64,000 bases of DNA from positions 1-64,000 of the forward strand of contig DXIM01000189.1 in the NCBI GenBank assembly GCA_019112895.1. The letters run 5' to 3'. The stretch comes from Candidatus Stackebrandtia faecavium. Its GTDB lineage: Bacteria; Actinomycetota; Actinomycetes; Mycobacteriales; Micromonosporaceae. Made by a program: the position numbers and the translations under genes. The notes below the pieces were generated by a model, which saw only the letters and a program-made list of their open reading frames with translations, did not search any database and had not been told where the DNA came from. Shown here in pieces: positions 56,931 to 64,000 of this stretch; the first letter of the stretch is position 1; each line of letters begins with the position of its first letter.

Positions 56931-57869
56931 ATGTCCGAAAAACTGAAAGGCCGACTCGACGGCGCGCGCAAGGCGCTCCTGTCTCGCAAGACGCTCGCGG
57001 TCGCGGCCGCGGCCGCTACCGCCCTCGGTGGTCTGTTCGCCTTCGGCGGCACCGCCCATGCCGACGCACCGGCCACTGTCGGCAACACCGACGGTCAGGG
57101 ATTGGTTGTACGCGAGGACCCGAACACCACCAGCGCCGCCAACGACCTCGTCCAGACGGGCGACACGGTGAACATCACCTGTCAGGCGGTCGGTGAGTCC
57201 GTCACCAACACGAAGGGTTTTACCTCCGATCTGTGGGACTTCTCGGAGGAGCTCGGCGGTTACCTGGCTGACGCCTACATGGCCACAGGGCACGATGGAC
57301 GTATCCCGGACGTCCCGGAGTGTGAAGAAAGCGCCCCGCCGCCGCCGTCCGGCGACATCACGCCGATCGTGCAGTATCAGGGCCAGTACACGCAATGGGA
57401 GGACTGCGGTCCGACGAGCGTCGTGTCGGTATTGCTGTCGCAGGGGATCACCCCGCACGGCTGGGACGCGGCAAACCCCGTTGAGTCGATCCACCGTGCC
57501 CGCGAGGACATGGGCCTGGCCCGGGATGAAAAGACCGGCGGCACGAATGCCGACCAGGTGAACACCGCGTTCGCGACGTACGACATCGACTCCTACACCA
57601 GTTACGACCTCGACGCGATTCTCGCGCACATCCGCGACGGCGGTTCCGTTGTGCTCGCGGGCAACACCGTGGCCCTGCCGTGGGAGGTGCGCGTCGCCGA
57701 CCCCAACGGTGTGGCGCACTTCCTGTCGGTCGTCGGTTACGACGCCGACAGCGGCAACTACCTGGTGGTCGACCCGATCGCGGCTGAGAACTCGGTGAAG
57801 GAAGCCAGCGCCGATACCTTGGCTGCTTACTTCAACCACACTGGTGGCGGCGCGGGCGTGACCTTCTAA
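56931..57869 (+). CDS. Secreted C39-like cysteine peptidase with SH3-like module
   Basis: 312 residues: twin-lysine/arginine N-terminus then a signal segment (LAVAAAAATALGGLFAFGG), an SH3-like domain (about 46-130), and a papain-like C39 domain. Catalytic Cys159 is in WEDCGPTSVVS, His263 in GVAHFLSVVGYD, Asp281 in VVDP. It probably cleaves peptides or peptidoglycan cross-links outside the cell; whether it is a bacteriocin-type or muropeptide peptidase is not shown. 41 nt after the GH25 gene, so probably one operon. Confidence 0.85.
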   Translation: MSEKLKGRLDGARKALLSRKTLAVAAAAATALGGLFAFGGTAHADAPATVGNTDGQGLVVREDPNTTSAANDLVQTGDTVNITCQAVGESVTNTKGFTSDLWDFSEELGGYLADAYMATGHDGRIPDVPECEESAPPPPSGDITPIVQYQGQYTQWEDCGPTSVVSVLLSQGITPHGWDAANPVESIHRAREDMGLARDEKTGGTNADQVNTAFATYDIDSYTSYDLDAILAHIRDGGSVVLAGNTVALPWEVRVADPNGVAHFLSVVGYDADSGNYLVVDPIAAENSVKEASADTLAAYFNHTGGGAGVTF

Positions 57870-57883
57870 ATTCGTTCGCTTCG

Positions 57884-57920
57884 GGGTGCCCGTCCATTTC
57901 ATGTGGGCGGGCACCCTTTT
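57884..57920 (+). terminator. Terminator after the C39 peptidase gene
   Basis: GGGTGCCCG (57884-57892) pairs with CGGGCACCC (57908-57916), with further inner pairs, then TTTT. It ends the GH25-C39 pair. Confidence 0.88.
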
Positions 57921-57924
57921 GCGT

Positions 57925-57967
57925 GCTATATTTGGTCATACGACCAAGGCGTTCGACCAAATATAGC
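57925..57967 (+). promoter_or_regulatory. Promoter and TetR-type operator
   Basis: A 13-bp perfect inverted repeat GCTATATTTGGTC (57925-57937) and GACCAAATATAGC (57955-57967). A third half-site GACCAA (57942-57947) makes TTGGTC-N4-GACCAA, a typical TetR dyad. The first arm overlaps an extended -10, TGCTATATT (57924-57932). Repression would block both the tetR gene and the monooxygenase gene. Confidence 0.75.
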
Positions 57968-57982
57968 GATGGGAAACATGTC

Positions 57983-58558
57983 ATGGCCCAAACATCGGCA
58001 CAACGCGGTGTGGCAGTGCGCTCGCGGCTCTTGCAGGCCGCCGCCGAACTCATCGGGGAACGCGGTTGGCATGCCGTCAGCACCCGCATGCTCGCCGAAC
58101 GCGCAGGCGTGCGTCCCGGTCTGGTCCATTACCACTTCGCGAGCCTGTCGGCGTTGCTGAACGCTGCGGCGATCGCATCAATCACCGACCTGCTCGACGA
58201 GTCCCTGCAGCAACTGCAGGGCGCGCCCGATCTCGAAGCCGGCCTGCGCGGCATCGCCGAACTGCTTCAGCCCTACTCCGGAGACGACCCGTTCTCGCTG
58301 CTGTACCTCGAGGCGTACCTGGCCGCGGCGCGCGACCCCGAACTCAAGACGGAGCTGAGTCGAATCGTCGAGGACTTCCGGGCGGCACTGACCGATTGGC
58401 TGCGCGCCAACCGGCAATCCGAGCCCGACGCCACGGCCAGAGTGCTAATGGCCACGATCGACGGTCTACTTCTGCAACGCCCAATGACCAGCTCCACTGA
58501 CCCGCAGGCGATGGAGACCGTGCTGCGGCGACTGCTGGAACAAGAATCAACCGCATAA
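57983..58558 (+). CDS. TetR-family transcriptional regulator
   Basis: A 191-residue repressor with the N-terminal helix-turn-helix: VRSRLLQAAAELIGERG, then MLAERAGVRPGLVHYHFASLS. The C-terminal ligand domain is all-helical. ATG 57983 (MAQTSAQRG) gives the usual length; an in-frame TTG upstream lies in the operator. Autoregulation and control of the next gene are inferred from the operator. The gene ends 10 nt before the monooxygenase start. Confidence 0.92.
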   Translation: MAQTSAQRGVAVRSRLLQAAAELIGERGWHAVSTRMLAERAGVRPGLVHYHFASLSALLNAAAIASITDLLDESLQQLQGAPDLEAGLRGIAELLQPYSGDDPFSLLYLEAYLAAARDPELKTELSRIVEDFRAALTDWLRANRQSEPDATARVLMATIDGLLLQRPMTSSTDPQAMETVLRRLLEQESTA

Positions 58559-58568
58559 GGAGGACTGT

Positions 58569-59771
58569 ATGAAAGCCATAATCTGTGGGGCCGGGATCGC
58601 CGGACTCGCGCTGGCGCAACGCCTCGACGCGATCGGCTGGGAAGCACACATCGTGGAACACGCCGATGGGCCCCGCGAACAGGGGTACATGATCGACTTC
58701 TTCGGTCCCGGAGCAGACGCGATGGCCGCAATGGGGCTGTCCGATAAGGTCGAAGAGATCGGGTATCACGTGGACGAACTCGTCTACAACGATGGACAGG
58801 GCCGACGCACCGCGTCGCTGCGCTACGCGCTATTCGAAAAGGCTGTCAGCGCGCCCGTCACGAGCCTGCTGCGACCCGACCTGGAACGGATCCTGCGGGA
58901 GTCTCTACCCGAGACCGTGACCATCTCGTTTCGCACCAGCATCACCGACATCGACAACCGAGACGACGGGGTTACGGTCACGCTGACCGACGGCAGACGC
59001 CTCGATGCCGACCTGCTGGTCGGGGCAGACGGGATTCACTCCACCATCAGGCGCATGACGTTCGGTCCGGAAGAGGAATACCTGCGCTACCTGGGGATGC
59101 ACACCGCGGCGTTCGTATTCGACGACCCCGCACTCGCCGAGGAACTGGGCGCCGGTTTCCGTCTCACCGACGCACCCGGCAAACAGGTGGGCCTGTACGG
59201 CGTCGCCGGTGGCCGGGTCGCCACATTCACCGTTCACACGCAGACGGATCCCACCCTGCCGGCTGACCCGAGGGCGAAAATACTCGACACCTATCGCGAC
59301 CTCGGCTGGAAAGTGCCGCACGTGCTGGCCAACTGTCCGCCGTCCGAACGGATCTATTACGACCAGGTGGCCCAGATCGTGATGCCGCGATGGAGCCATA
59401 AACGCGTGACCGTGATCGGCGACGCCGCCTACGCTGTCTCGCTACTCGCGGGCCAAGGAGCGTCTTTGGCGATAGCAGGGGCGTACGTTCTGGCGGGTCA
59501 ACTCGACGGTGCAGCCAGCATCGACGGCGCCCTAGCCGGGTACGAGCGCGCGTGGGGACCAGTCGCGACACACAGGCAGGACACCACCGTCGACGGTCGC
59601 AAATGGTTGCTCCCGGAGACGATGTTCCAGGTGCGGGCGCGCCGGCTTGCGTTGGCCGCCTTCCGGATCCCCGGTGTGGCCGCCATCCTCGGCCAGGGCC
59701 TCGTAGGCCGATCGAGCGTCGACGTTATCGAGCTGGCGAAGCCCGACCGGGTCGCGCACACCGTCGCATGA
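58569..59771 (+). CDS. FAD-dependent monooxygenase (TetX/aromatic hydroxylase-like)
   Basis: A 400-residue class A flavoprotein: N-terminal Rossmann motif GAGIAGLALAQRL, conserved LLVGADGIHSTIRR, and the flavin-binding GDAAYAVSLLAGQGASLAIAG. Strong AAGGAGG Shine-Dalgarno. Family members hydroxylate phenols, antibiotics (TetX, RoxA) or other small aromatics, using NAD(P)H. Coupling to a TetR with a clear operator suggests induction by its substrate. The substrate cannot be named from the sequence. Confidence 0.9.
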   Translation: MKAIICGAGIAGLALAQRLDAIGWEAHIVEHADGPREQGYMIDFFGPGADAMAAMGLSDKVEEIGYHVDELVYNDGQGRRTASLRYALFEKAVSAPVTSLLRPDLERILRESLPETVTISFRTSITDIDNRDDGVTVTLTDGRRLDADLLVGADGIHSTIRRMTFGPEEEYLRYLGMHTAAFVFDDPALAEELGAGFRLTDAPGKQVGLYGVAGGRVATFTVHTQTDPTLPADPRAKILDTYRDLGWKVPHVLANCPPSERIYYDQVAQIVMPRWSHKRVTVIGDAAYAVSLLAGQGASLAIAGAYVLAGQLDGAASIDGALAGYERAWGPVATHRQDTTVDGRKWLLPETMFQVRARRLALAAFRIPGVAAILGQGLVGRSSVDVIELAKPDRVAHTVA

Positions 59772-59826
59772 GACCGCCCGCCGCCGCAGGAGGCGGACCC
59801 CGCTCCAAGCACCGCTTCGTGCGGGG

Positions 59827-61323
59827 TTACCTCGGGCCCGAATCGCTGGGCGCGTGGATCCGTGGCATGTCCGGCGCATCTGCACTGGCCGATCCCGCAC
59901 CGGCTCCGGCCAGCGCCCGGGCCGGACCGGATCGGGCGAACCGCCGCTGCAGTTCCGTGTCGACCGCCTCGAAGTCGCGACCCTTCGTCTCGGGAACGTA
60001 CTTCGTGACGAACACGAAACTGCCTGCGCAGACGAGGGCGAAAACCCAAAACGTCTCGCCGAGACCGATAGCGCGAACGACCGACAAAAACATGAGGCTG
60101 ACGGCGAAGTTCGTGCCCCAGTTGATTGCCGTCGAGGCGCTCGAACCATGCGCGCGGGCACTGTTGGGGAAGATCTCGCCGACCAGCACCCAAAACACCG
60201 GGCCCATCCCGACGGCGAAGGCCGCGATATAGGCGACCATCAACGCCAACGACACGGTCGGGTGCGCCTCGAGCACGAACGACAGGCCCAGGAAGGTCAG
60301 CGTCGCCGTCATTGCGCCGAGGGACGACAGAAGCAGCCAACGACGTCCCACGCGATCGACCAGGCGAATCGACACGATCGTCATGATGAGATTGATCGTG
60401 CCGATGGCGATCGAGTAGAAGATCGACTGTGATACGTCGAGCCCGGTGTCGGCGATGATGCTCGGTGCGAAGTAAATGATCGTATTGATCCCGCTGAGCT
60501 GCTGGACAGCGGCAAGGGTGGCTCCGACGACAAGTGCCGGCCGAACCTGGGGCATGAGGAGGCTGCGCCAGCCGAAACCATCCCGAGTCGACAGCTCGTC
60601 GCGGTCACGTCCTCGCAGATGGGCGGTGGCGCCCGCGCCTCCCAATATGGACCGCAGAACTCGATGCGCGTCTTCGGTCTTTCCTCTGGCCCACAACCAT
60701 TCCGGCGATTCGGGCAGCAGCATGCAGGCTGCCACAATCATCACGACCGCCGGGGCGATGCCGATCGCGAGCATGATGCGCCAGTTCTCCATACCGGAGA
60801 AGGCGAAGTTGACGGTGTAGGCCGACAGGATGCCGATGGTCATCAGCAGTTGATTGAGCGTCATCGTGCGTCCACGGATTTCTGCCGGGGAGACCTCCGA
60901 CAGGTAGACCGGGACGGTTGCCGACAGCGCGCCGATCGCGATCCCGAGCGTGAAACGTCCTGTGAGCAAAGGGATGTACGCGTTGGCGCATACGGTCGTC
61001 AACGCGCCCACGATGAACACGCCGCCCTCGATTCCGAACGTCATGCGGCGCCCGAGGCGGTCGGCGACGCGGCCCGCCACCAGCGCGCCCAGCATCGCCC
61101 CCAGCAGCAGGGCGCTGACGACGCTGCCTTGGGCGAACGCGGATAGGTCGAACTCCGGGGTGATGAACAACAGCGCGCCGGCGATGACGCCGGTTTCGTA
61201 GCCGAAGAGGAACCCGCCGATCGCTATCAGGCTCGACCACAGCCATGCCGTGCGTCGACCGGAACGCGGAATCGTTGAAGAAGAATCGTGTCCGATATGG
61301 GGGAGTGACAAAGGGGACTCCAA
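59827..61323 (-). CDS. Sugar-porter MFS transporter
   Basis: A 498-residue major facilitator with twelve transmembrane segments: GGFLFGYETGVIAGALL, RVADRLGRRMT, LLPESPEWLWARGK (PESPRWL-type loop), QQLSGINTIIYFAP, RVGRRWLLL, and VPETKGRDFE. These are the sugar-porter subfamily signatures, used for proton-linked sugar or polyol uptake. TTG start 61323 has GGTGAG upstream; the tail is rich in Ala/Gly/Pro. It converges with the monooxygenase gene. The sugar is unknown. Confidence 0.88.
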   Translation of the reverse strand: MESPLSLPHIGHDSSSTIPRSGRRTAWLWSSLIAIGGFLFGYETGVIAGALLFITPEFDLSAFAQGSVVSALLLGAMLGALVAGRVADRLGRRMTFGIEGGVFIVGALTTVCANAYIPLLTGRFTLGIAIGALSATVPVYLSEVSPAEIRGRTMTLNQLLMTIGILSAYTVNFAFSGMENWRIMLAIGIAPAVVMIVAACMLLPESPEWLWARGKTEDAHRVLRSILGGAGATAHLRGRDRDELSTRDGFGWRSLLMPQVRPALVVGATLAAVQQLSGINTIIYFAPSIIADTGLDVSQSIFYSIAIGTINLIMTIVSIRLVDRVGRRWLLLSSLGAMTATLTFLGLSFVLEAHPTVSLALMVAYIAAFAVGMGPVFWVLVGEIFPNSARAHGSSASTAINWGTNFAVSLMFLSVVRAIGLGETFWVFALVCAGSFVFVTKYVPETKGRDFEAVDTELQRRFARSGPARALAGAGAGSASADAPDMPRIHAPSDSGPR

Positions 61324-61665
61324 GTCGCGGTCTCACCGAAGGGTGTGGTGGCCCGTGGGCATTTCCGCGTGTGATCGGCGCGGCGCCGTGACGTCGCGCG
61401 GTGAGGGGTCGGTCGAGATCGGGCGTCGGGAGGTGTCGCGGCACGTCATCTTTCGGGCAAGCCGAATGACGGTCGCGCTCGACCGGCTAGCTCCTTATTG
61501 GTGGATTCGGTTGCGATGGATGCACGCCGTGCACGGTATCCGATACGCAACGCATTGGCAAACATCGACGTTCGGCGATCGATGAGACTGTAGCTATTAG
61601 TCCTAAAAGTGCCTAATGTCCTGTCAGAAAGCGCAGAACCGTTGCGGCCCTTGGGGTGGATGCGC
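61324..61665. other. Intergenic region between cassette and sugar porter
   Basis: About 340 nt without a supported gene. It holds the minus-strand promoter of the sugar porter. Near the cassette end is an A+T-rich stretch with two TTAGG-type repeats on the minus strand (61584-61613). No strong terminator is seen after the ACP-fusion gene, so read-through to the sugar porter is possible. Confidence 0.4.
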
Positions 61666-62268
61666 TCAGCCGCGGTCGATCTCGCGAATGCTCACATCGG
61701 ACAGGTTCAACGACTCCGCGAGCAGATCGATCGTGGCGCGCCCGTTCATCGAACCGCAGCAGAACAGGTCGATCGCCACACGGCCAGTCTCCGGCCAGGT
61801 GTGAATGCTCAGGTGCGATTCCGCGAGGATCATCACGAGCGTGACCGCGCCGTTGTCGAACACGACATTGCTCGAGCTGATGACGGTGCCCTCGCCAGCT
61901 CCCACCGCCGCGCGGGCCGCGGTCTCGACAGCCGGAAGTCCCGGCACGGGGCCGTCGACTCGCCGCCCGTCGACAACGTAGAGAACCGTGGGGGCATGCA
62001 GCCGGACCCCGGCCTCGTCCGCCCTATCCCCGCGGTTGTCCGCGATGTAGCGCACCAGACTGTCCACAGACGCCAGCGAATCAAGGTTGAGATCCTCGGC
62101 AGCGACATCGACTCCGAAAACATCCTTGACCGCACGCAGCAAACGCATGCCGCCCAAAGAATCGAGCCCGACCGGGTCGTGAAGCAGCGGTGAATCGGGC
62201 GCCACGTCCGCCAGGTCCGCGCGTCCAGTGATGTCGACCAGCATCCGGCGTATCTCATCAATGATCAT
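61666..62268 (-). CDS. Acyl carrier protein fused to a pyruvoyl S-adenosylmethionine-decarboxylase-like domain
   Basis: A 200-residue two-domain protein. Residues 1-80 are an ACP: DSPLLHDPVGLDSLGGMRLL with phosphopantetheine-site Ser37, and DLNLDSLASVDSLVRYI. Residues about 93-200 match prokaryotic AdoMet decarboxylase (SpeH): ILAESHLSIHTWPETGRV with the self-cleaving, pyruvoyl-forming Ser154, then DLFCCGSMNG with the active-site Cys171. Both sites are intact, so both domains should be active; the pyruvoyl cleavage would split the chain near Glu-Ser. The ATG overlaps the FkbH stop (ATGA). Such a fusion is not one I know. The ACP may carry the FkbH-loaded glyceryl unit; the decarboxylase may act on AdoMet or an ACP-bound amino acid. 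This is inference. Confidence 0.85.
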   Translation of the reverse strand: MIIDEIRRMLVDITGRADLADVAPDSPLLHDPVGLDSLGGMRLLRAVKDVFGVDVAAEDLNLDSLASVDSLVRYIADNRGDRADEAGVRLHAPTVLYVVDGRRVDGPVPGLPAVETAARAAVGAGEGTVISSSNVVFDNGAVTLVMILAESHLSIHTWPETGRVAIDLFCCGSMNGRATIDLLAESLNLSDVSIREIDRG

Positions 62269-63287
62269 GTGTCGACCTTTACCCATTCGTCGAGTTCACC
62301 TTCGTCCTCGCCCAATCGGCGGGCGAAATCGGCCACCCCGTCGGCGGGCTTGTGCGCGCGGTACCCGTCGGCAACCAAAGCCAAGCGCAGCGGCACGTTA
62401 CGTTCATTGGGGCGCAACGGAATGATGACCTCGCCCGCGCCGGAGTCCCGCGCGGCCCCGGCGAGCCACGTCAGCGCGGCCTCGATGACGCCTCGTCCCA
62501 TCGCCCGGCACGACATCATGACCAGATCGGCCCGCCACCGCGACTCGCATGTGGTCACCGCGATACCGCCGATGACACCGTCGTCGCCGAAACGGTCCCC
62601 CAGCTCGATGCAGACGAATAGGCGATCGTCGGTGTTGATTCCTTCGGCCACGTCGCTTTCCGACAAGCCCATGCCGCGGGAGTTGAACTGCGTGGTGCGT
62701 AGCGATAGCTCACTGAACCGCGCGACATCCCGCTGTCCGGCCCTGCGGATGGTGATCCGAGTCCCGCAGTAGCGCTGGAAGTCGGCGCGGGTGCCGGTGA
62801 ATTCGCGCGCGGCGCGTTCCCGTTCTTGAATGTCCAGATAGCTCTGTGCGCGGCCGCGGGCCTCCGCGGTGACCGTGCGCGGACTGAACTGGGGCCAATC
62901 GAGCGCGCCCGCTACGTCCTCGGGAGACAACACGAGCACCTGCGGTGCGTGCGCGGCGACCTCGGCGCGCTCGTACGGATCGTCGTCGACGAACGCGAGC
63001 GCCGCCAACTCGATATCGAGGTGCGAAGCGATCCGTTTCAGTGACTCGGACTTATCGCCCCAACCGTATTGCGGCGCAATGAAAGGCGCCGGCCATTCGA
63101 GGCTCGCGACCGCCGCTTCGGCAGTTTCCGTCGGATTCCTGCTGGCGATGCTGTTGACGATCCCGCGCTCATGCAGGCGCGCAATGATGTCGTCGACGCC
63201 GTCTTTCTTAGTCGGTGTGGCAACCGATTCCAGCATCACGCCGTCGAGCAACGTGCGGTCTAGGTCCCACACGACCGCCTTGATCAT
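62265..63287 (-). CDS. FkbH-like HAD-IIIC phosphatase / glyceryl-ACP synthase
   Basis: A 340-residue protein of the FkbH family. N-terminal HAD phosphatase: VVWDLDRTLLDGVMLE with Asp8/Asp10, and AFVDDDPYERAEVAAH. C-terminal acyltransferase-like half with SYLDIQERERAAREFTG, YCGTRITIRRAG and LRTTQFNSRGMGL. FkbH enzymes take the glyceryl group of 1,3-bisphosphoglycerate and load it on an ACP, giving a C3 starter or extender. The ACP is encoded by the next overlapping gene, which fits. It overlaps the GNAT gene upstream (ATGA). Confidence 0.92.
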   Translation of the reverse strand: MIKAVVWDLDRTLLDGVMLESVATPTKKDGVDDIIARLHERGIVNSIASRNPTETAEAAVASLEWPAPFIAPQYGWGDKSESLKRIASHLDIELAALAFVDDDPYERAEVAAHAPQVLVLSPEDVAGALDWPQFSPRTVTAEARGRAQSYLDIQERERAAREFTGTRADFQRYCGTRITIRRAGQRDVARFSELSLRTTQFNSRGMGLSESDVAEGINTDDRLFVCIELGDRFGDDGVIGGIAVTTCESRWRADLVMMSCRAMGRGVIEAALTWLAGAARDSGAGEVIIPLRPNERNVPLRLALVADGYRAHKPADGVADFARRLGEDEGELDEWVKVDT

Positions 63288-63745
63288 TGTGGCTCCGCGT
63301 CGATGCGCTTACGCATCGTCAGATGCACCGGCTCGAACTCGAATTTGCGGTACAACGCGCGCATGCCGAGGTTGTCGGCGTGCACCTTGCCGACAAGTTC
63401 GCCGATGCCGTCGGCGCGGCAACGAGTGATGACCTCGTCGAGTAGAGCCTCGCCGATCTCGCCGCGCGAAGGATGCTGCGACACCGCCAGCGAACGGAAG
63501 TTCCCGTACCGGGCTCCCGTCAACGAATTGGTACGTCGAGACAGCCAGGCCCAGCCCACCACGTCGCCGTCGTCGGCGACGAGAGTGACTTCGCCGTTCT
63601 TGCCGAGGCTGGACGTCACGCGGCGTTCGTGCACGGAGCGATCGGTGATCGCGTCATCGCCGAAGGAAATGATGGCGATATCGACCTCGAAATCGACGAT
63701 GCGGGCGATATCGGCGTGCTCGGCGGGGCGGATTACGTAACTCAC
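63284..63745 (-). CDS. GNAT-family acyltransferase
   Basis: A 153-residue N-acetyltransferase fold: YVIRPAEHADIARIVDFEVD, VADDGDVVGWAWLSRRT, LAVSQHPSRGEIGEALLDEV (acyl-CoA loop) and GMRALYRKFEFEPVHLTMRK. The GTG at 63745 (MSYVIRPAEHAD) overlaps the zinc-ribbon stop (GTGA), so it is preferred over longer frames. Substrate unknown; the cassette context suggests N- or O-acylation of the small product or its amine. Confidence 0.85.
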   Translation of the reverse strand: MSYVIRPAEHADIARIVDFEVDIAIISFGDDAITDRSVHERRVTSSLGKNGEVTLVADDGDVVGWAWLSRRTNSLTGARYGNFRSLAVSQHPSRGEIGEALLDEVITRCRADGIGELVGKVHADNLGMRALYRKFEFEPVHLTMRKRIDAEPQ

Positions 63746-64000
63746 GGGTTCTTTCGGTTGGATGTGTTCCGGTCTCGCAAGGCCATCGGCCGAAACGTCG
63801 AGCCTCCGCATTCGGGGCAGCCGGCGCTTTTGAGATCCGCGATTTTTGCGTATTTCTGTTTCGGGCCGACCAGTTGGATCGTGCGACAGGAGGCGCAACG
63901 GAACCGGCGGGCCGTTTCGGCTCGGTTGTCGGCAGTGTACAGCGGCCCCTCGTAATCGCCCACGATGCCGCCGGCGGACGCATCGACCGTGCGCAGGTGG
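63742..64000 (-). CDS. Zinc-ribbon protein, 5' end probably outside window
   Basis: Visible C-terminal part: FRCASCRTIQLVG then AGCPECGGSTFRPM, two CxxC pairs of a zinc ribbon. The frame is open without a stop to the window edge (first codons read HLRTVDASAGG), so the real start may be upstream; a GTG at 63963 would give a 73-residue protein. It overlaps the GNAT gene by 4 nt. Function unknown; zinc ribbons often tune partner binding in such cassettes. Confidence 0.6.
   Translation of the reverse strand, partial: HLRTVDASAGGIVGDYEGPLYTADNRAETARRFRCASCRTIQLVGPKQKYAKIADLKSAGCPECGGSTFRPMALRDRNTSNRKNP

Overview
The window is actinobacterial chromosome. Evidence: high G+C content, GTG/TTG starts in about a third of genes, -10 boxes of the TAnnnT type placed directly before start codons, Zn-ribbon forms of S4, S14, L31 and L36, and the actinobacterial order of housekeeping blocks. 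Gene content and protein style suggest a Glycomycetales-like actinomycete (Stackebrandtia/Glycomyces/Haloglycomyces type). That placement is inference; no search was run.

Layout. (1) 1-20511: 3' part of tuf, then the S10, spc and alpha ribosomal superoperons (rpsJ to rplQ) with secY-adk-map, infA and rpmJ. Four unrelated genes (two DUF1707 proteins, a PnuC-like transporter, a methyltransferase) lie between map and infA. The rpmJ-rpsM spacer carries a strongly structured candidate leader RNA. (2) 20557-27654: truA, an accessory stretch (membrane-anchored hypothetical, mini-HNH, RsmC-like methyltransferase, ABC-F, WrbA), then rplM-rpsI. (3) 27676-35924: glmM, DUF4383 protein, acyl-CoA desaturase, tRNA-Gln(TTG), glmU-prs-rplY-pth, CysQ-like phosphatase. 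(4) 36115-46062: a candidate unannotated terminated RNA, a stomatin-like (SPFH) gene coupled to a tiny ribbon-helix-helix regulator, thrB, rho, rpmE, prfA, an inverted GGDEF gene, prmC, tsaC/sua5 and a low-MW phosphatase. (5) 46151-53400: F1Fo ATP synthase operon atpI/Z-B-E-F-H-A-G-D, without atpC at its end. (6) 53448-64000: accessory end with def, siderophore-interacting protein plus IdeR/DtxR box, MarR, two secreted cell-wall hydrolases sharing an SH3-like module, a TetR/flavin-monooxygenase pair with a clear operator, a sugar porter, and a minus-strand biosynthetic cassette.

The cassette (61666-64000) is the most likely undescribed system: a zinc-ribbon protein, a GNAT acyltransferase, an FkbH-type HAD phosphatase/glyceryltransferase, and a protein that fuses an acyl carrier protein to a pyruvoyl S-adenosylmethionine-decarboxylase-like domain. 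All junctions are 4-nt overlaps, so the genes are translationally coupled. Other leads are the rpmJ-rpsM pseudoknot-like leader, the terminated RNA upstream of the SPFH gene, and the SPFH-RHH unit with GATA/TATC half-sites at 11-bp spacing.

No CRISPR array, insertion sequence, prophage or origin was seen.
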